From a virus, in the IMG/VR virus record IMGVR_UViG_3300020371_000004, positions 19,362-83,361 of that record: a DNA stretch of 64,000 nucleotides. One strand, given 5' to 3'. Below, one piece after another: positions 47,865-56,148 of the stretch; position 1 is the stretch's first letter; each line of letters opens with the position of its first letter. A model generated the notes under the pieces. It made no database searches, was not told the DNA's origin, and saw only the letters and a program-made list of their open reading frames with translations. The position numbers and the translations under genes were made by a program.

Positions 47865-48177
47865 TATTGATGCAACCATTTGTACCCCAGGTACATGTGA
47901 AGCATGTAGATATGAAGGTTCTACACCAATCCAAGATAGGATTGATAAAATAAATAAGTTGTATGATGATGGGCATATCATCAAATACTTTACTGCCCGA
48001 GGTATGGGAAGGTATAATGATGATGCGGAAAAGGCACGGGAAAAATTTTACGGACTAACCAAAATGCAATTGGATATTTGGGGATGTAAGTATCATGAAC
48101 TTATTCTCGGAAAACCATCAGCAGACTATTACATAGATGACAAAGCTGTAAATTCAGATGACTTCTTCAAGACCTAG
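47848..48177 (+). CDS. HAD-superfamily phosphatase-like protein
   Basis: 109 aa, a minimal HAD fold. Residues 4-13 contain DIDATI (DxDxT nucleophile motif: Asp6, Asp8), then FTARG (motif II Thr) and a C-terminal GKPSADYYIDDKA (motif III Lys, motif IV Asp-Asp). The insert CTPGTCEACRYEG is Cys-rich and could bind metal. In a heptose cassette the missing step is GmhB (heptose 1,7-bisphosphate phosphatase), for which this is the candidate, although it does not closely resemble canonical GmhB. It overlaps both neighbours (17 and 20 bases). A capsule-type sugar phosphatase is an alternative. Confidence 0.7.
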   Translation: MRYVVDIDATICTPGTCEACRYEGSTPIQDRIDKINKLYDDGHIIKYFTARGMGRYNDDAEKAREKFYGLTKMQLDIWGCKYHELILGKPSADYYIDDKAVNSDDFFKT

Positions 48178-48538
48178 AGCAGGACAGGATATCAAATTCG
48201 TACCCAAGGGGTGGGGATTTGAAAAATGGATTGTAAACTGTGAGCAATACTGCGGAAAACTTCTGTATATTGTTAAGGGAAAAAAGTGCTCATGGCACTA
48301 CCACAACAAGAAAGATGAAGTTTTTTATGTTCAAAGTGGTAAGATTAAAATTAAGTATGGTTGGTCAGATAATCAAGAGTTAGGTTCCATAGCAATATTA
48401 GAACGTGGAGAAAAGTTCCACGTTCCTGTTGGTATGAGACATCAAATGTATGGACTAGAAGATACAGAACTGTTTGAGTTTAGTACAGAACATTTTGATG
48501 ACGATAGTATTCGTGTCATTCAAGGAGATACTCTTTGA
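48158..48538 (+). CDS. Cupin-domain protein (sugar isomerase/epimerase-like)
   Basis: 126 aa single cupin. GWGFEKWIVNCEQYCGKLLY leads into the metal-binding motif WHYHNKKDEVFYVQSG (His, His, Glu) and the second motif FHVPVGMRHQMYG (His). This is the type-II mannose-6-phosphate isomerase-like arrangement. It is the last + strand gene of the cassette, overlapping the HAD gene by 20 bases and meeting the epimerase gene tail to tail with a 23-base overlap. It is probably a sugar-phosphate isomerase or sugar-modifying enzyme. The substrate cannot be told from sequence. Confidence 0.72.
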   Translation: MTSSRPRAGQDIKFVPKGWGFEKWIVNCEQYCGKLLYIVKGKKCSWHYHNKKDEVFYVQSGKIKIKYGWSDNQELGSIAILERGEKFHVPVGMRHQMYGLEDTELFEFSTEHFDDDSIRVIQGDTL

Positions 48539-49307
48539 CAGTTTTAAATTTACGATTGCCCCATTCTTTTCGGGCACAAGTATAAATTTGATATTTACCT
48601 TTTAAATGGTCGGGGAATGGAATGTATTCTATGTCTCCACCATATTTTTTTATGCAGCATTCTGCTACATGCTGAAAACTTACTGGAGCACTTGTTCCTA
48701 AGTCGTAGATACCTGACCCTTTATCATTGTTCAGAACAACATCTACTATATCATCAACACACACAAAGTCTCTTAAGAAGTCTTGAGAACCTTCAAATAG
48801 TTTTAGTTTACCTGTTTCTTTAATTTCTTTAGCAAACTTGCTTACAGGACTTGCTTGATTTCCTTTGTGTTCTTCACCATCACCATAAACATTAAAGTAT
48901 CTAAAACCTTGAATCAGGGAAAACTTGTCAATATTATCTTGAACCCAATAGTCAGTGGTTACTTTTGATAATGCATAGTAATTAAGTGGATTGATTATTC
49001 CTTGCTCATTTCCATATACAGAAGCAGATGAAGCATACTTTACGGGAATATTAAACAATATTGCTTTTTCAAACAACCACTGACTATACTCGATGTTGAA
49101 ATTAAATATTTCCTTTAGATTTGTATTAGTAGTCGATGACATTGCTCCTTGATGAATAATGCACTCAACATTATCCCAATCATTGAAGCATTCTCTCCAT
49201 TCCCAACAATCATTCTTGTCTATTTCAATAACTTTTTTTCCTTTTTCATTCAGAGATTTTAAAAATTTTTTACCGATAAATCCCTTTGAACCAGTTAATA
49301 TAATCAT
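48516..49307 (-). CDS. hldD: ADP-L-glycero-D-manno-heptose 6-epimerase (HldD type)
   Basis: 263 aa from the ATG at 49307 (minus strand), chosen because the Rossmann start MIILTGSKGFIG begins there; a longer in-frame start exists upstream. It matches HldD along its length: HQGAMSSTT, YASSASVYG, catalytic Tyr111-x3-Lys115 (YALSK), FRYFNVYG, EHKG..ASPV, LFEGSQDFLRDFV, IEYIPFPDHLKGKYQ, FKTVKEYL. It is somewhat shorter than E. coli HldD (310 aa). Predicted reaction: epimerise ADP-D-glycero- to ADP-L-glycero-D-manno-heptose, using bound NADP. It is the only minus-strand gene in the window, with a sigma70-like promoter (49368-49396). Confidence 0.85.
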   Translation of the reverse strand: MIILTGSKGFIGKKFLKSLNEKGKKVIEIDKNDCWEWRECFNDWDNVECIIHQGAMSSTTNTNLKEIFNFNIEYSQWLFEKAILFNIPVKYASSASVYGNEQGIINPLNYYALSKVTTDYWVQDNIDKFSLIQGFRYFNVYGDGEEHKGNQASPVSKFAKEIKETGKLKLFEGSQDFLRDFVCVDDIVDVVLNNDKGSGIYDLGTSAPVSFQHVAECCIKKYGGDIEYIPFPDHLKGKYQIYTCARKEWGNRKFKTVKEYLLE

Positions 49308-49314
49308 ATAAATA
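49307..49314 (+). promoter_or_regulatory. Late promoter (perfect TATAAATA)
   Basis: An exact late octamer on the + strand, overlapping the divergent epimerase start by one base and lying 29 bases upstream of ATG 49344. It re-starts late transcription after the minus-strand gene. Confidence 0.7.
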
Positions 49315-49343
49315 CTAAAAACAGTTGTATATTGGGGTATAAA

Positions 49344-51167
49344 ATGGCCTTTGGCTTTCTTAATTCTATTATACCAAATGCGGATCAAAATGTAACCTTA
49401 TACACTTCACCTGCAAATACCTTGACGCAGGGAAAGGTTTCAATTTCTAGCAAGGTAACAAATCCAGTAAGGATTAGACTATCCATACGAGAAGCCGGTG
49501 GTCAAGTCACAGACTTAAAGTATTTAGAGTACAATAAGTATATTAATTATGCAGAGGTATTTGAAACTGGTGAAATCAATATTGGACCTGAGCAGGAGTT
49601 GGTTGTAAGGTGTGACCATCCTGATGTTAGTTTCTTGCTGACTGGAGAAACTTTTGATGAGTCTAATGCAGATTTGGGAACTCATGGTTCTCCAGCTGTT
49701 AATACCCATTCTGGTCTACTTGGTTGTCTAATATCTACAAATAGTGATAAGAAAGAACTTTATAAGGTTCCATTTTCTGGTGATAGACCAGACTTAAGAA
49801 CAGATGCAACAGTAGTTATTTGTAATGTAGGACCTACTGTAGCAAGAGCAAGAATTGGATTAATTCAAACTGGAGATATACTTTCTAGCTTTAGTGTAGA
49901 AGATTACATTGAATATGAAGTTGCCATTCTACCTGGACAAACTTACACTAGACCTGGTGTAAAATTGATTGCAGGTGAAAGTATAGTAGTTTCTTCTTCT
50001 GATAGATCAAATCTACAATTCCTCCTTCATGGAAGATTGAAAAGAGAAACTGGAGATATTTCTACCAAAGATTTAACAGCAAGTGGTGACATCACAGGAA
50101 ATACTTTATCTGTATATAATGCTTCTGTAAGTGGAATTCTTACTGCCCCTAGTATTGATGGTGAAATGCCATATGGTACTTTAGTTGGTGGTGGAGTAAC
50201 TATTAATGGAAGTGGTATTAATGCAGGTACAGGTGTTGTAACTGCAACTAAGTATTATGGTAATGGAACTGAACTGTCAGGTATCGTTACATCACTTTCT
50301 GCAGGGGCAAATATAGATTTATCAGCAACTACTGGTGGTGTAGTCATTACTTCCATACCTTCTAGTCTTAATGTTATTGGAGTTAGTACACTTGGTGTAA
50401 CTACATTCACTGGTACTATATCCATTGGTTCTAGTGTTTTAATTGGTGATGATAAAAAGATAATTGTTGGTAACGATTCTGACTTATCAGTATTTTATGA
50501 TAGTAGTAATAATGTCGCAGCATTTGAATCTGATTCATTAATTTTTAGAACAAAATCTACACCTAATGAAAATTATATTACAGGTCTTGCAAATGGACCT
50601 GTAGAATTTTACTATGATGGTAGTAAGAAATTTGGAACAGCTGACAGTGGTGTATCTGTTCTTGGTGACCTTGAGGTATCTGGTATTGTTACAGCAACAT
50701 CCTATAACTCTGCTCTAGAAATGGACCTTGTTACACAAGGTCAGACTAGAGTTGCTATTACATCAACAGGAACATCAATCTTTAAATCAGGACTTGCTGA
50801 GAAGTATAATATTGTAGCAACAAATGCTGGAACATCTCCATCTCAGTCTATTAACTCTGGTAATATAATTAAATTTACTGGAAATGAAACTGGTAACAAT
50901 ATCAACTTGAATATTAGTGATGTTGATGGTGATCTTGTTGCTGGAGAATCCATATCAATTACTGCAATTATTACTCCAAATGGTGTAGGAGACTTTGGTT
51001 CAGTTACTATAGATGGACAACCCCCATCAGGTGGACTGAAGTGGACTAGTGGAAATGCTCCTAGTGGTTCTGCATCTGGTGATGATGTATATACGTTCAC
51101 TATACTGAAAACTGGGTCAAGTGCTACCGATTATGTTGTTTATGGTGCCAAGACAAATTACGCATGA
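49344..51167 (+). CDS. Tail-fibre-like protein with adaptor N-terminus
   Basis: 607 aa from ATG 49344 (a TTG 12 bases upstream is less likely). Residues 1-230 contain two beta domains like that of the 105-aa protein at 38639 (MAFGFLNSIIPNADQNVTLY; and GLLGCLISTNSDKKELYKVP). The middle carries fibre modules shared with 12799 and 20149: GIVTATSYNS and GPVEFYYDGSKKFGTADSGV. The C-terminal ~100 residues form a beta domain (YNIVATNAGTSPSQSINSGN, ending DYVVYGAKTNYA). It is probably a fibre attached through its duplicated adaptor domain. Confidence 0.68.
   Translation: MAFGFLNSIIPNADQNVTLYTSPANTLTQGKVSISSKVTNPVRIRLSIREAGGQVTDLKYLEYNKYINYAEVFETGEINIGPEQELVVRCDHPDVSFLLTGETFDESNADLGTHGSPAVNTHSGLLGCLISTNSDKKELYKVPFSGDRPDLRTDATVVICNVGPTVARARIGLIQTGDILSSFSVEDYIEYEVAILPGQTYTRPGVKLIAGESIVVSSSDRSNLQFLLHGRLKRETGDISTKDLTASGDITGNTLSVYNASVSGILTAPSIDGEMPYGTLVGGGVTINGSGINAGTGVVTATKYYGNGTELSGIVTSLSAGANIDLSATTGGVVITSIPSSLNVIGVSTLGVTTFTGTISIGSSVLIGDDKKIIVGNDSDLSVFYDSSNNVAAFESDSLIFRTKSTPNENYITGLANGPVEFYYDGSKKFGTADSGVSVLGDLEVSGIVTATSYNSALEMDLVTQGQTRVAITSTGTSIFKSGLAEKYNIVATNAGTSPSQSINSGNIIKFTGNETGNNINLNISDVDGDLVAGESISITAIITPNGVGDFGSVTIDGQPPSGGLKWTSGNAPSGSASGDDVYTFTILKTGSSATDYVVYGAKTNYA
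49368..49396 (-). promoter_or_regulatory. Sigma70-like promoter for the minus-strand epimerase gene
   Basis: Read on the minus strand: GTTACA (-35-like, 4 of 6), a 17-base spacer ending TGG (extended -10), then a perfect TATAAT (plus-strand 49368-49373). Transcription would start near 49361, ~54 bases upstream of the hldD ATG. No late octamer is oriented toward hldD. This suggests expression by host RNA polymerase early in infection, unlike the rest of the window. AT-rich chance matches are possible. Confidence 0.55.
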
Positions 51168-51180
51168 TAGGAGATAGATA

Positions 51181-52062
51181 ATGCTCAATTTCCACAAAAA
51201 AGAATCACCTCTACTGGGACTACAAGGTTCTGGTGGAGGTCTTGGTCATCTAGCAGGAAAATTAGTTGTTTCTGCTGATTTTCCAGCAAACTATCAATCT
51301 ATGATTGATGGTTACTCTAGTTCAAGTAGAAGATATTATGACCCTGTAAATGGTAATGATAGTAATGATGGTCAGACACCAGTAACTGCCAAACGAAATA
51401 TTGGCACTGACATGAATAGTTTTTTAAATAGTGCAACTGGTAGGGTTGCTATACTTTTACCAGGAGTTCATACAGTTACAACTGATGGTCCTGGTAGTTA
51501 TGGTGGAAGAATGTTCCAATGGAATACAAATTCTAGATGTATTGGTGTCCCTGGACAAACTATTGTTAGAAATGCTACTACTGGAGGTGGTGGTGATGCT
51601 AGAGACATGCATGTTTTTGGTATGAGAGATGGTAATGCTCGGGTAATTGGTTTAATTATTGAAAGAAATAACGAAGGAAGAGGCAATAATTATTCAAGGG
51701 CAATGTGGGGTTATGATGCAAATCAGAGCAGTGGTGAAGTTTATAACTGTGTGATTAGAGAAGTGAATAGTAATCGAACCATGTCACATATCTATGATAA
51801 TCAGAGTAGTGGAGATAGAGAGATGTATTACTGTACTATAGATGCAACTATGGAAGGTGCATACAGTTGTGGAACTTCAACTGCTGGTAATTGTGCGTTT
51901 ACTCATTCATCTCATCAATTTTGCGGTACTGTCAATAATGCTACCTTAAATGTAAGTTTTCAGGATTCTCCTACTTCTGCCCTTCCATATTATCTCACTT
52001 CTGGTGCTACTGCCAATTCATCTTTTGGTGTCTATGGAGGTTTTTATGCTTGGCCATCCTAG
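51181..52062 (+). CDS. Right-handed beta-helix virion protein
   Basis: 293 aa. Residues ~50-75 (YYDPVNGNDSNDGQTPVTAK) carry the 'GnDsNDG.tp.tA...I' opening typical of pectate-lyase-like/DUF1565 beta-helices. The body has short strand-turn repeats (IYDNQSSGDREMYYCTIDA) and the C-terminus is aromatic (FGVYGGFYAWPS). No obvious catalytic acid pair can be assigned. A ribosome binding site (AGGAGA) precedes ATG. It is either a small tail spike or an inactive carbohydrate-binding helix; it is the last accessory gene before the neck module. Confidence 0.65.
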   Translation: MLNFHKKESPLLGLQGSGGGLGHLAGKLVVSADFPANYQSMIDGYSSSSRRYYDPVNGNDSNDGQTPVTAKRNIGTDMNSFLNSATGRVAILLPGVHTVTTDGPGSYGGRMFQWNTNSRCIGVPGQTIVRNATTGGGGDARDMHVFGMRDGNARVIGLIIERNNEGRGNNYSRAMWGYDANQSSGEVYNCVIREVNSNRTMSHIYDNQSSGDREMYYCTIDATMEGAYSCGTSTAGNCAFTHSSHQFCGTVNNATLNVSFQDSPTSALPYYLTSGATANSSFGVYGGFYAWPS

Positions 52063-52063
52063 T

Positions 52064-52071
52064 GATAAATA
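52064..52071 (+). promoter_or_regulatory. Late promoter (GATAAATA) of the neck module
   Basis: GATAAATA begins two bases after the TAG stop at 52060-52062 and is 29 bases upstream of gp13. Confidence 0.6.
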
Positions 52072-52100
52072 TAAGTACGGGTAAGAATGATAGGTAGTAA

Positions 52101-52931
52101 ATGGCATCACCCAATTCTAGAGCAAGTTTAATCGAATATTGTCTCAGGAAACTGGGTAAACCAGTTCTTGAGATTAATGTCGATGATGACCAAATCGGGG
52201 ATTTGGTTGATGATGCATTGCAGTATTTTAATGAAAGGCACTATGATGGTGCCGTTCGTACTTACTTAAAGCACCAATTAACGGAAGATAATAAAGCAGC
52301 AATTCTTTCAAAATCAACAGAGGCAAAGACAAACTCTGCATCTGTTGGTATTGCAACAGTATCTTCAACTACAGATTTTGAAGAAGGAAATAATTTCTTA
52401 GAATTACCAGACAGTATTATTGGAGTCAACAACGTTTTTAAAGTTGATTCTAGTACAATATCATCTGGTCTTTTTAATATCAAATATCAGATATTTTTGA
52501 ACGACTTATATTACTATGGTGCTCTGGACCTAATGAACTATGCAATGGTCAAGACTCACCTAGAGGATATTAGTAGATTACTAACACCTGATGTTCAGTT
52601 AAGGTTCAATAAGAAACAACATAGACTATATCTTGACATTGACTGGAAGCAAGTAGACGCAGACCAGTACATTGTTTTAGATTGTATTAGGATAGTCAAT
52701 CCTAATGACTTTACAGCAGTATATAATGACTGGTGGGTCAAGAGGTATACTACTGCATTAATTAAAAGACAGTGGGGACAAAACTTAATTAAGTTCCAAG
52801 GAGTCCAACTACCAGGTGGTATTACTCTTAATGGTAGAGAAATCTACGAAGATGCTATTCAAGAAATAGAAAAACTAGAGGAAGAACTCCATAATGATTA
52901 TGAACTACCTCCAATGGACATGATTGGTTGA
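52101..52931 (+). CDS. gp13: Neck protein gp13
   Basis: 276 aa (T4 gp13, 309). The N-terminus (RASLIEYCLRKLGKPVLEIN) followed by VDDDQIGDLVDDALQYFNE is typical of gp13. The remainder includes DCIRIVNPNDFTAVYNDWWV and WGQNLIKFQGVQLPGGITLN, as in marine T4-like homologues. gp13 with gp14 forms the head-completion/neck complex that closes the portal and joins the tail. It is followed almost directly by gp14 (one-base gap), as in T4. Confidence 0.88.
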   Translation: MASPNSRASLIEYCLRKLGKPVLEINVDDDQIGDLVDDALQYFNERHYDGAVRTYLKHQLTEDNKAAILSKSTEAKTNSASVGIATVSSTTDFEEGNNFLELPDSIIGVNNVFKVDSSTISSGLFNIKYQIFLNDLYYYGALDLMNYAMVKTHLEDISRLLTPDVQLRFNKKQHRLYLDIDWKQVDADQYIVLDCIRIVNPNDFTAVYNDWWVKRYTTALIKRQWGQNLIKFQGVQLPGGITLNGREIYEDAIQEIEKLEEELHNDYELPPMDMIG

Positions 52932-52932
52932 T

Positions 52933-55900
52933 ATGACACCTTTAAATTCTTACTTTCTACAGGGGTCTCCAAGTGAGCAGAGACTTGTACAGGACTTAAT
53001 TAACGAACAATTAAGCATTTATGGGCAAGATGTTGTATACATGCCCAGAAAGATTATCAATGAAGAAAAAGTAATTAAGGAAATTACTGTCTCTAAATTT
53101 GATGATAGTTTTCGTATTGAGGCATATATCTCAACGTTTGATGGATATGGTGGACAAGGTGATATCCTTAGTAAGTTTGGTGTAAGAAGTACAGATGAGA
53201 TTACTTTCGTAATCTCGAAAGAACGTTATGCAGACTTCATTACCCCAAAGATTAGTTTATTTAAGGACCAAGTAAAAACTGCAGAAAGACCACAAGAAGG
53301 TGATTTAATATATCTTCCATTAGACAATAGTCTTTTTGAGATTAAGTATGTTGAAATGAAGGCACCCTTCTATCAACTTAATAATCTTTATGTTTATGAA
53401 CTCCGTTGTGAGCTCTTTGAATATGAGGATGAAGTTATTGATACTGATATTCCAGAGGTTGATGAGTCTGTTCAAGACTTTGGTTATATACAGACCTTGG
53501 TTATGCATAACAGCACTACCTTTGTTCAAGCTAGAGCAAATTCAATTGACTTACATGCTTCATTAGTAGGTACTCGTCCAGGTTTACCCGAGTATGGTGT
53601 TGTTTATATTGATATCATTAATGGTGGTTCTGGATATCTCACTCCACCAGAAGTCAGGTTTAAGAAACCTGGTGGTTTTGGAATATTACCAACGGTAGAG
53701 GCAATCCTCGATAGGGGGTCCATATCTAAGGTATTAATTAGTCATCCTGGCATGGGTTATACCTTTGCTCCAGAAATTACATTCCACGGTGGTGGAGGAG
53801 TAGGTGCTGCTGCTACAGCAGTTATTGCTAAGGGAATTCCTTTAGTTGGACTTACAACAGGTGGTGTTGGATACTCTACTGCACCTAATGTATACATTAA
53901 TAATCCAGTAAATCCAAACAGTCCCAATGGTTTCGACTCAATCTTTAATCCTAAGTATATTACTAGGTTGAATTCTGAAGGTACTGTTGTTTCAATACTT
54001 GCAGAACAAGTTGGTGGTAAGTATGACGAGTTTGCATCTGGTGCGGGATTACCACCATCAGTTGCTATAGATCCACAATCCCCAACTTTCATTAATCGTG
54101 AGGGAGCAACAGCAACTGCGACAGTTGGTGCTGGTGGGTCTGTCACGGCAATTAGTATAACAAATGGTGGTGCAGGATATAACTCTGCACCAGTGGTAAG
54201 TATTTCCACAGCACCAGACACTACTACATCTAGTATAGGAACAATAGTACTTGAGGATGTGGGATTAGGTTATACTGTCGGTACATATCCATTAAGACCG
54301 TTCGCAGGACAGAACCCAACTCCTGTGGGAGAAAATGGTATTGTTAGTATAGATTCAGTTGGTGTTGGTGGAACTATCACAGGAATATCAGTTTCTGCTG
54401 GAGGAACTAATTTTGTTGTAGGGGAAAGATATACATTTGGTGGTAATGTGGGTGCATCAACAATTACCAGTGTTTTACTTGGAGCAGCATCACTTACCGA
54501 ATCAACTGTACCAACAGAACACGAAGATAATGATGATGATTGGTGGGAACTCGATCTCCCATGGAATATCATGTATGCTGGCAGTGAATATGCGAAAGTT
54601 TTTGTTAGTACAAATAACTTCCTGTCCTTTGTTGAAGGAAGTGACGAGTATTATCACGACGACCCCGATACTCCAGCACTTCCTAAGATTCGTATTCGGG
54701 CTGAGGATAACTCAGTACAAAGAATATACTATGGTACAGAAGGAACTGCACCAAACAGAACATTCAGAATCCGTTCAGAGGGAACTAATGATACGGAGGG
54801 TACATTAGGTTCTCCAAACATGGTGTATGAAGCTATTTTCTATGAAGCAACTCCAAATCAGATTGATATTCAAAATGGAGAATTGGCAAGAAACGATCAA
54901 TCAACTTATCCTGGAACAAGTGGTGCGTTTTCATCTGATGCTCTTCTTGTTACTGGAAATCTTGGAGACCCATTTAGTGGAACTCGATTAACGAGTAGTG
55001 CTCTGCCTGGTGAATCAGCACGTATAAATGTTACTGGTCTAGCAACAGATATAGGAGTAACTGCAACAGCAACCGCAGTAGTTGGATCTGGTGGTACTAT
55101 TAGTGCGATTACAATAACAAACCCAGGAGCTGGATATACTGTTACACCAACAGTGGATATTGCTCTTCCAATCATACCTAATAGTGCTAATTTCAGAGAA
55201 GCAACAGCAACTTCAACAATAGGTACTTCTGGCACTGTCACATCACTAACTATAACAGATAATGGTTTGGGATACGGTTCAGCACCAGTTGTAAGTATTT
55301 CCACAGCACCTTATAGAGATGATTCCATTCAGCACTTTAGATTGAATAGTTCTGGTATCCGAACAGGTGATGTATATACACAAGGACCAGGTGGAAACAG
55401 CAGTGGTGTTGGTGGATTCTCAGGAAATCATGGTGTCAATTATGACGTTGGTGATATACTCAGAATGGATGCTCGTTCCCACATGACTGGTTCGGGAGCA
55501 ATAATCCGTGTTGATTCTGTTCAATCTGAAGGTAGTGTTACTGGATTTACCATGCTCTATGGTGGTTCTAACTATCAACCATTAGTTAATGCATCAATGG
55601 ATTTCTATGATGCAACATATGTTACTGCAGCAGGACTTGGAACTGGAACACAGCTTAGATTGGCAGTAGATACAGTTGAAACAGTTCAAGGAGTAAGTGC
55701 AACAGCAACAGCAGTTTTAGGTGTTGGTGGTAGTGTCACTGGTCTCACAATAACAAATCCTGGTCTTGGATATAGCAATGCACCAACAGTTACTATGATT
55801 CCAGCATCAGCTCCTGGTTCCAATACAATTGGAGTAACAACAGGGCACTTCAAATTCAATGAGACTGTCACTGGTCAAACTAGTGGAGTTACTGGAGTTG

Positions 55901-56124
55901 TTAAATCTTGGGACCATGATACCAGAACACTAAAAGTTTCTATCGTCAGTGGCACTTTCCAGAAAGGAGAAAAAATCGTTGGTGATGAGAGTTCTGCATC
56001 ACACAAGATTAATTCAATTTTCTCAGATGACCTTTATGATGATTTTGCAGAAAATGATGTCATAGAAACAGAAGCAGATAAAATTCTTGACTTCACTGAA
56101 AAGAACCCATTTGGAGAGCTCTAA
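52933..56124 (+). CDS. gp14: Neck protein gp14, greatly expanded
   Basis: 1063 aa from ATG 52933, one base after the gp13 stop. Residues 1-190 are a recognisable gp14 core (MTPLNSYFLQGSPSEQRLVQ, YMPRKIINEEKVIKEITVSK), and the last ~30 (EADKILDFTEKNPFGEL) its C-terminus. T4 gp14 is 256 aa. Between them lie ~770 residues of insert: at least seven glycine-tyrosine beta repeats (NGGSGYLTPPEV, NGGAGYNSAPVVSIS, DNGLGYGSAPVVSIS, NPGLGYSNAPTVTM) and a nidogen-like beta-sandwich at ~525-650 (LPWNIMYAG, GTAPNRTFRIRSEG). The insert probably projects from the neck, perhaps doing the job of whiskers (no fibritin gene found). Confidence 0.85.
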   Translation: MTPLNSYFLQGSPSEQRLVQDLINEQLSIYGQDVVYMPRKIINEEKVIKEITVSKFDDSFRIEAYISTFDGYGGQGDILSKFGVRSTDEITFVISKERYADFITPKISLFKDQVKTAERPQEGDLIYLPLDNSLFEIKYVEMKAPFYQLNNLYVYELRCELFEYEDEVIDTDIPEVDESVQDFGYIQTLVMHNSTTFVQARANSIDLHASLVGTRPGLPEYGVVYIDIINGGSGYLTPPEVRFKKPGGFGILPTVEAILDRGSISKVLISHPGMGYTFAPEITFHGGGGVGAAATAVIAKGIPLVGLTTGGVGYSTAPNVYINNPVNPNSPNGFDSIFNPKYITRLNSEGTVVSILAEQVGGKYDEFASGAGLPPSVAIDPQSPTFINREGATATATVGAGGSVTAISITNGGAGYNSAPVVSISTAPDTTTSSIGTIVLEDVGLGYTVGTYPLRPFAGQNPTPVGENGIVSIDSVGVGGTITGISVSAGGTNFVVGERYTFGGNVGASTITSVLLGAASLTESTVPTEHEDNDDDWWELDLPWNIMYAGSEYAKVFVSTNNFLSFVEGSDEYYHDDPDTPALPKIRIRAEDNSVQRIYYGTEGTAPNRTFRIRSEGTNDTEGTLGSPNMVYEAIFYEATPNQIDIQNGELARNDQSTYPGTSGAFSSDALLVTGNLGDPFSGTRLTSSALPGESARINVTGLATDIGVTATATAVVGSGGTISAITITNPGAGYTVTPTVDIALPIIPNSANFREATATSTIGTSGTVTSLTITDNGLGYGSAPVVSISTAPYRDDSIQHFRLNSSGIRTGDVYTQGPGGNSSGVGGFSGNHGVNYDVGDILRMDARSHMTGSGAIIRVDSVQSEGSVTGFTMLYGGSNYQPLVNASMDFYDATYVTAAGLGTGTQLRLAVDTVETVQGVSATATAVLGVGGSVTGLTITNPGLGYSNAPTVTMIPASAPGSNTIGVTTGHFKFNETVTGQTSGVTGVVKSWDHDTRTLKVSIVSGTFQKGEKIVGDESSASHKINSIFSDDLYDDFAENDVIETEADKILDFTEKNPFGEL

Positions 56125-56127
56125 ATA
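56121..56127 (+). promoter_or_regulatory. Late promoter (CTAAATA) containing the gp14 stop
   Basis: CTAAATA includes the TAA stop of gp14 (56122-56124) and lies 21 bases upstream of gp15. Confidence 0.6.
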
Positions 56128-56148
56128 CTTTTATCATAAAATATTGAC

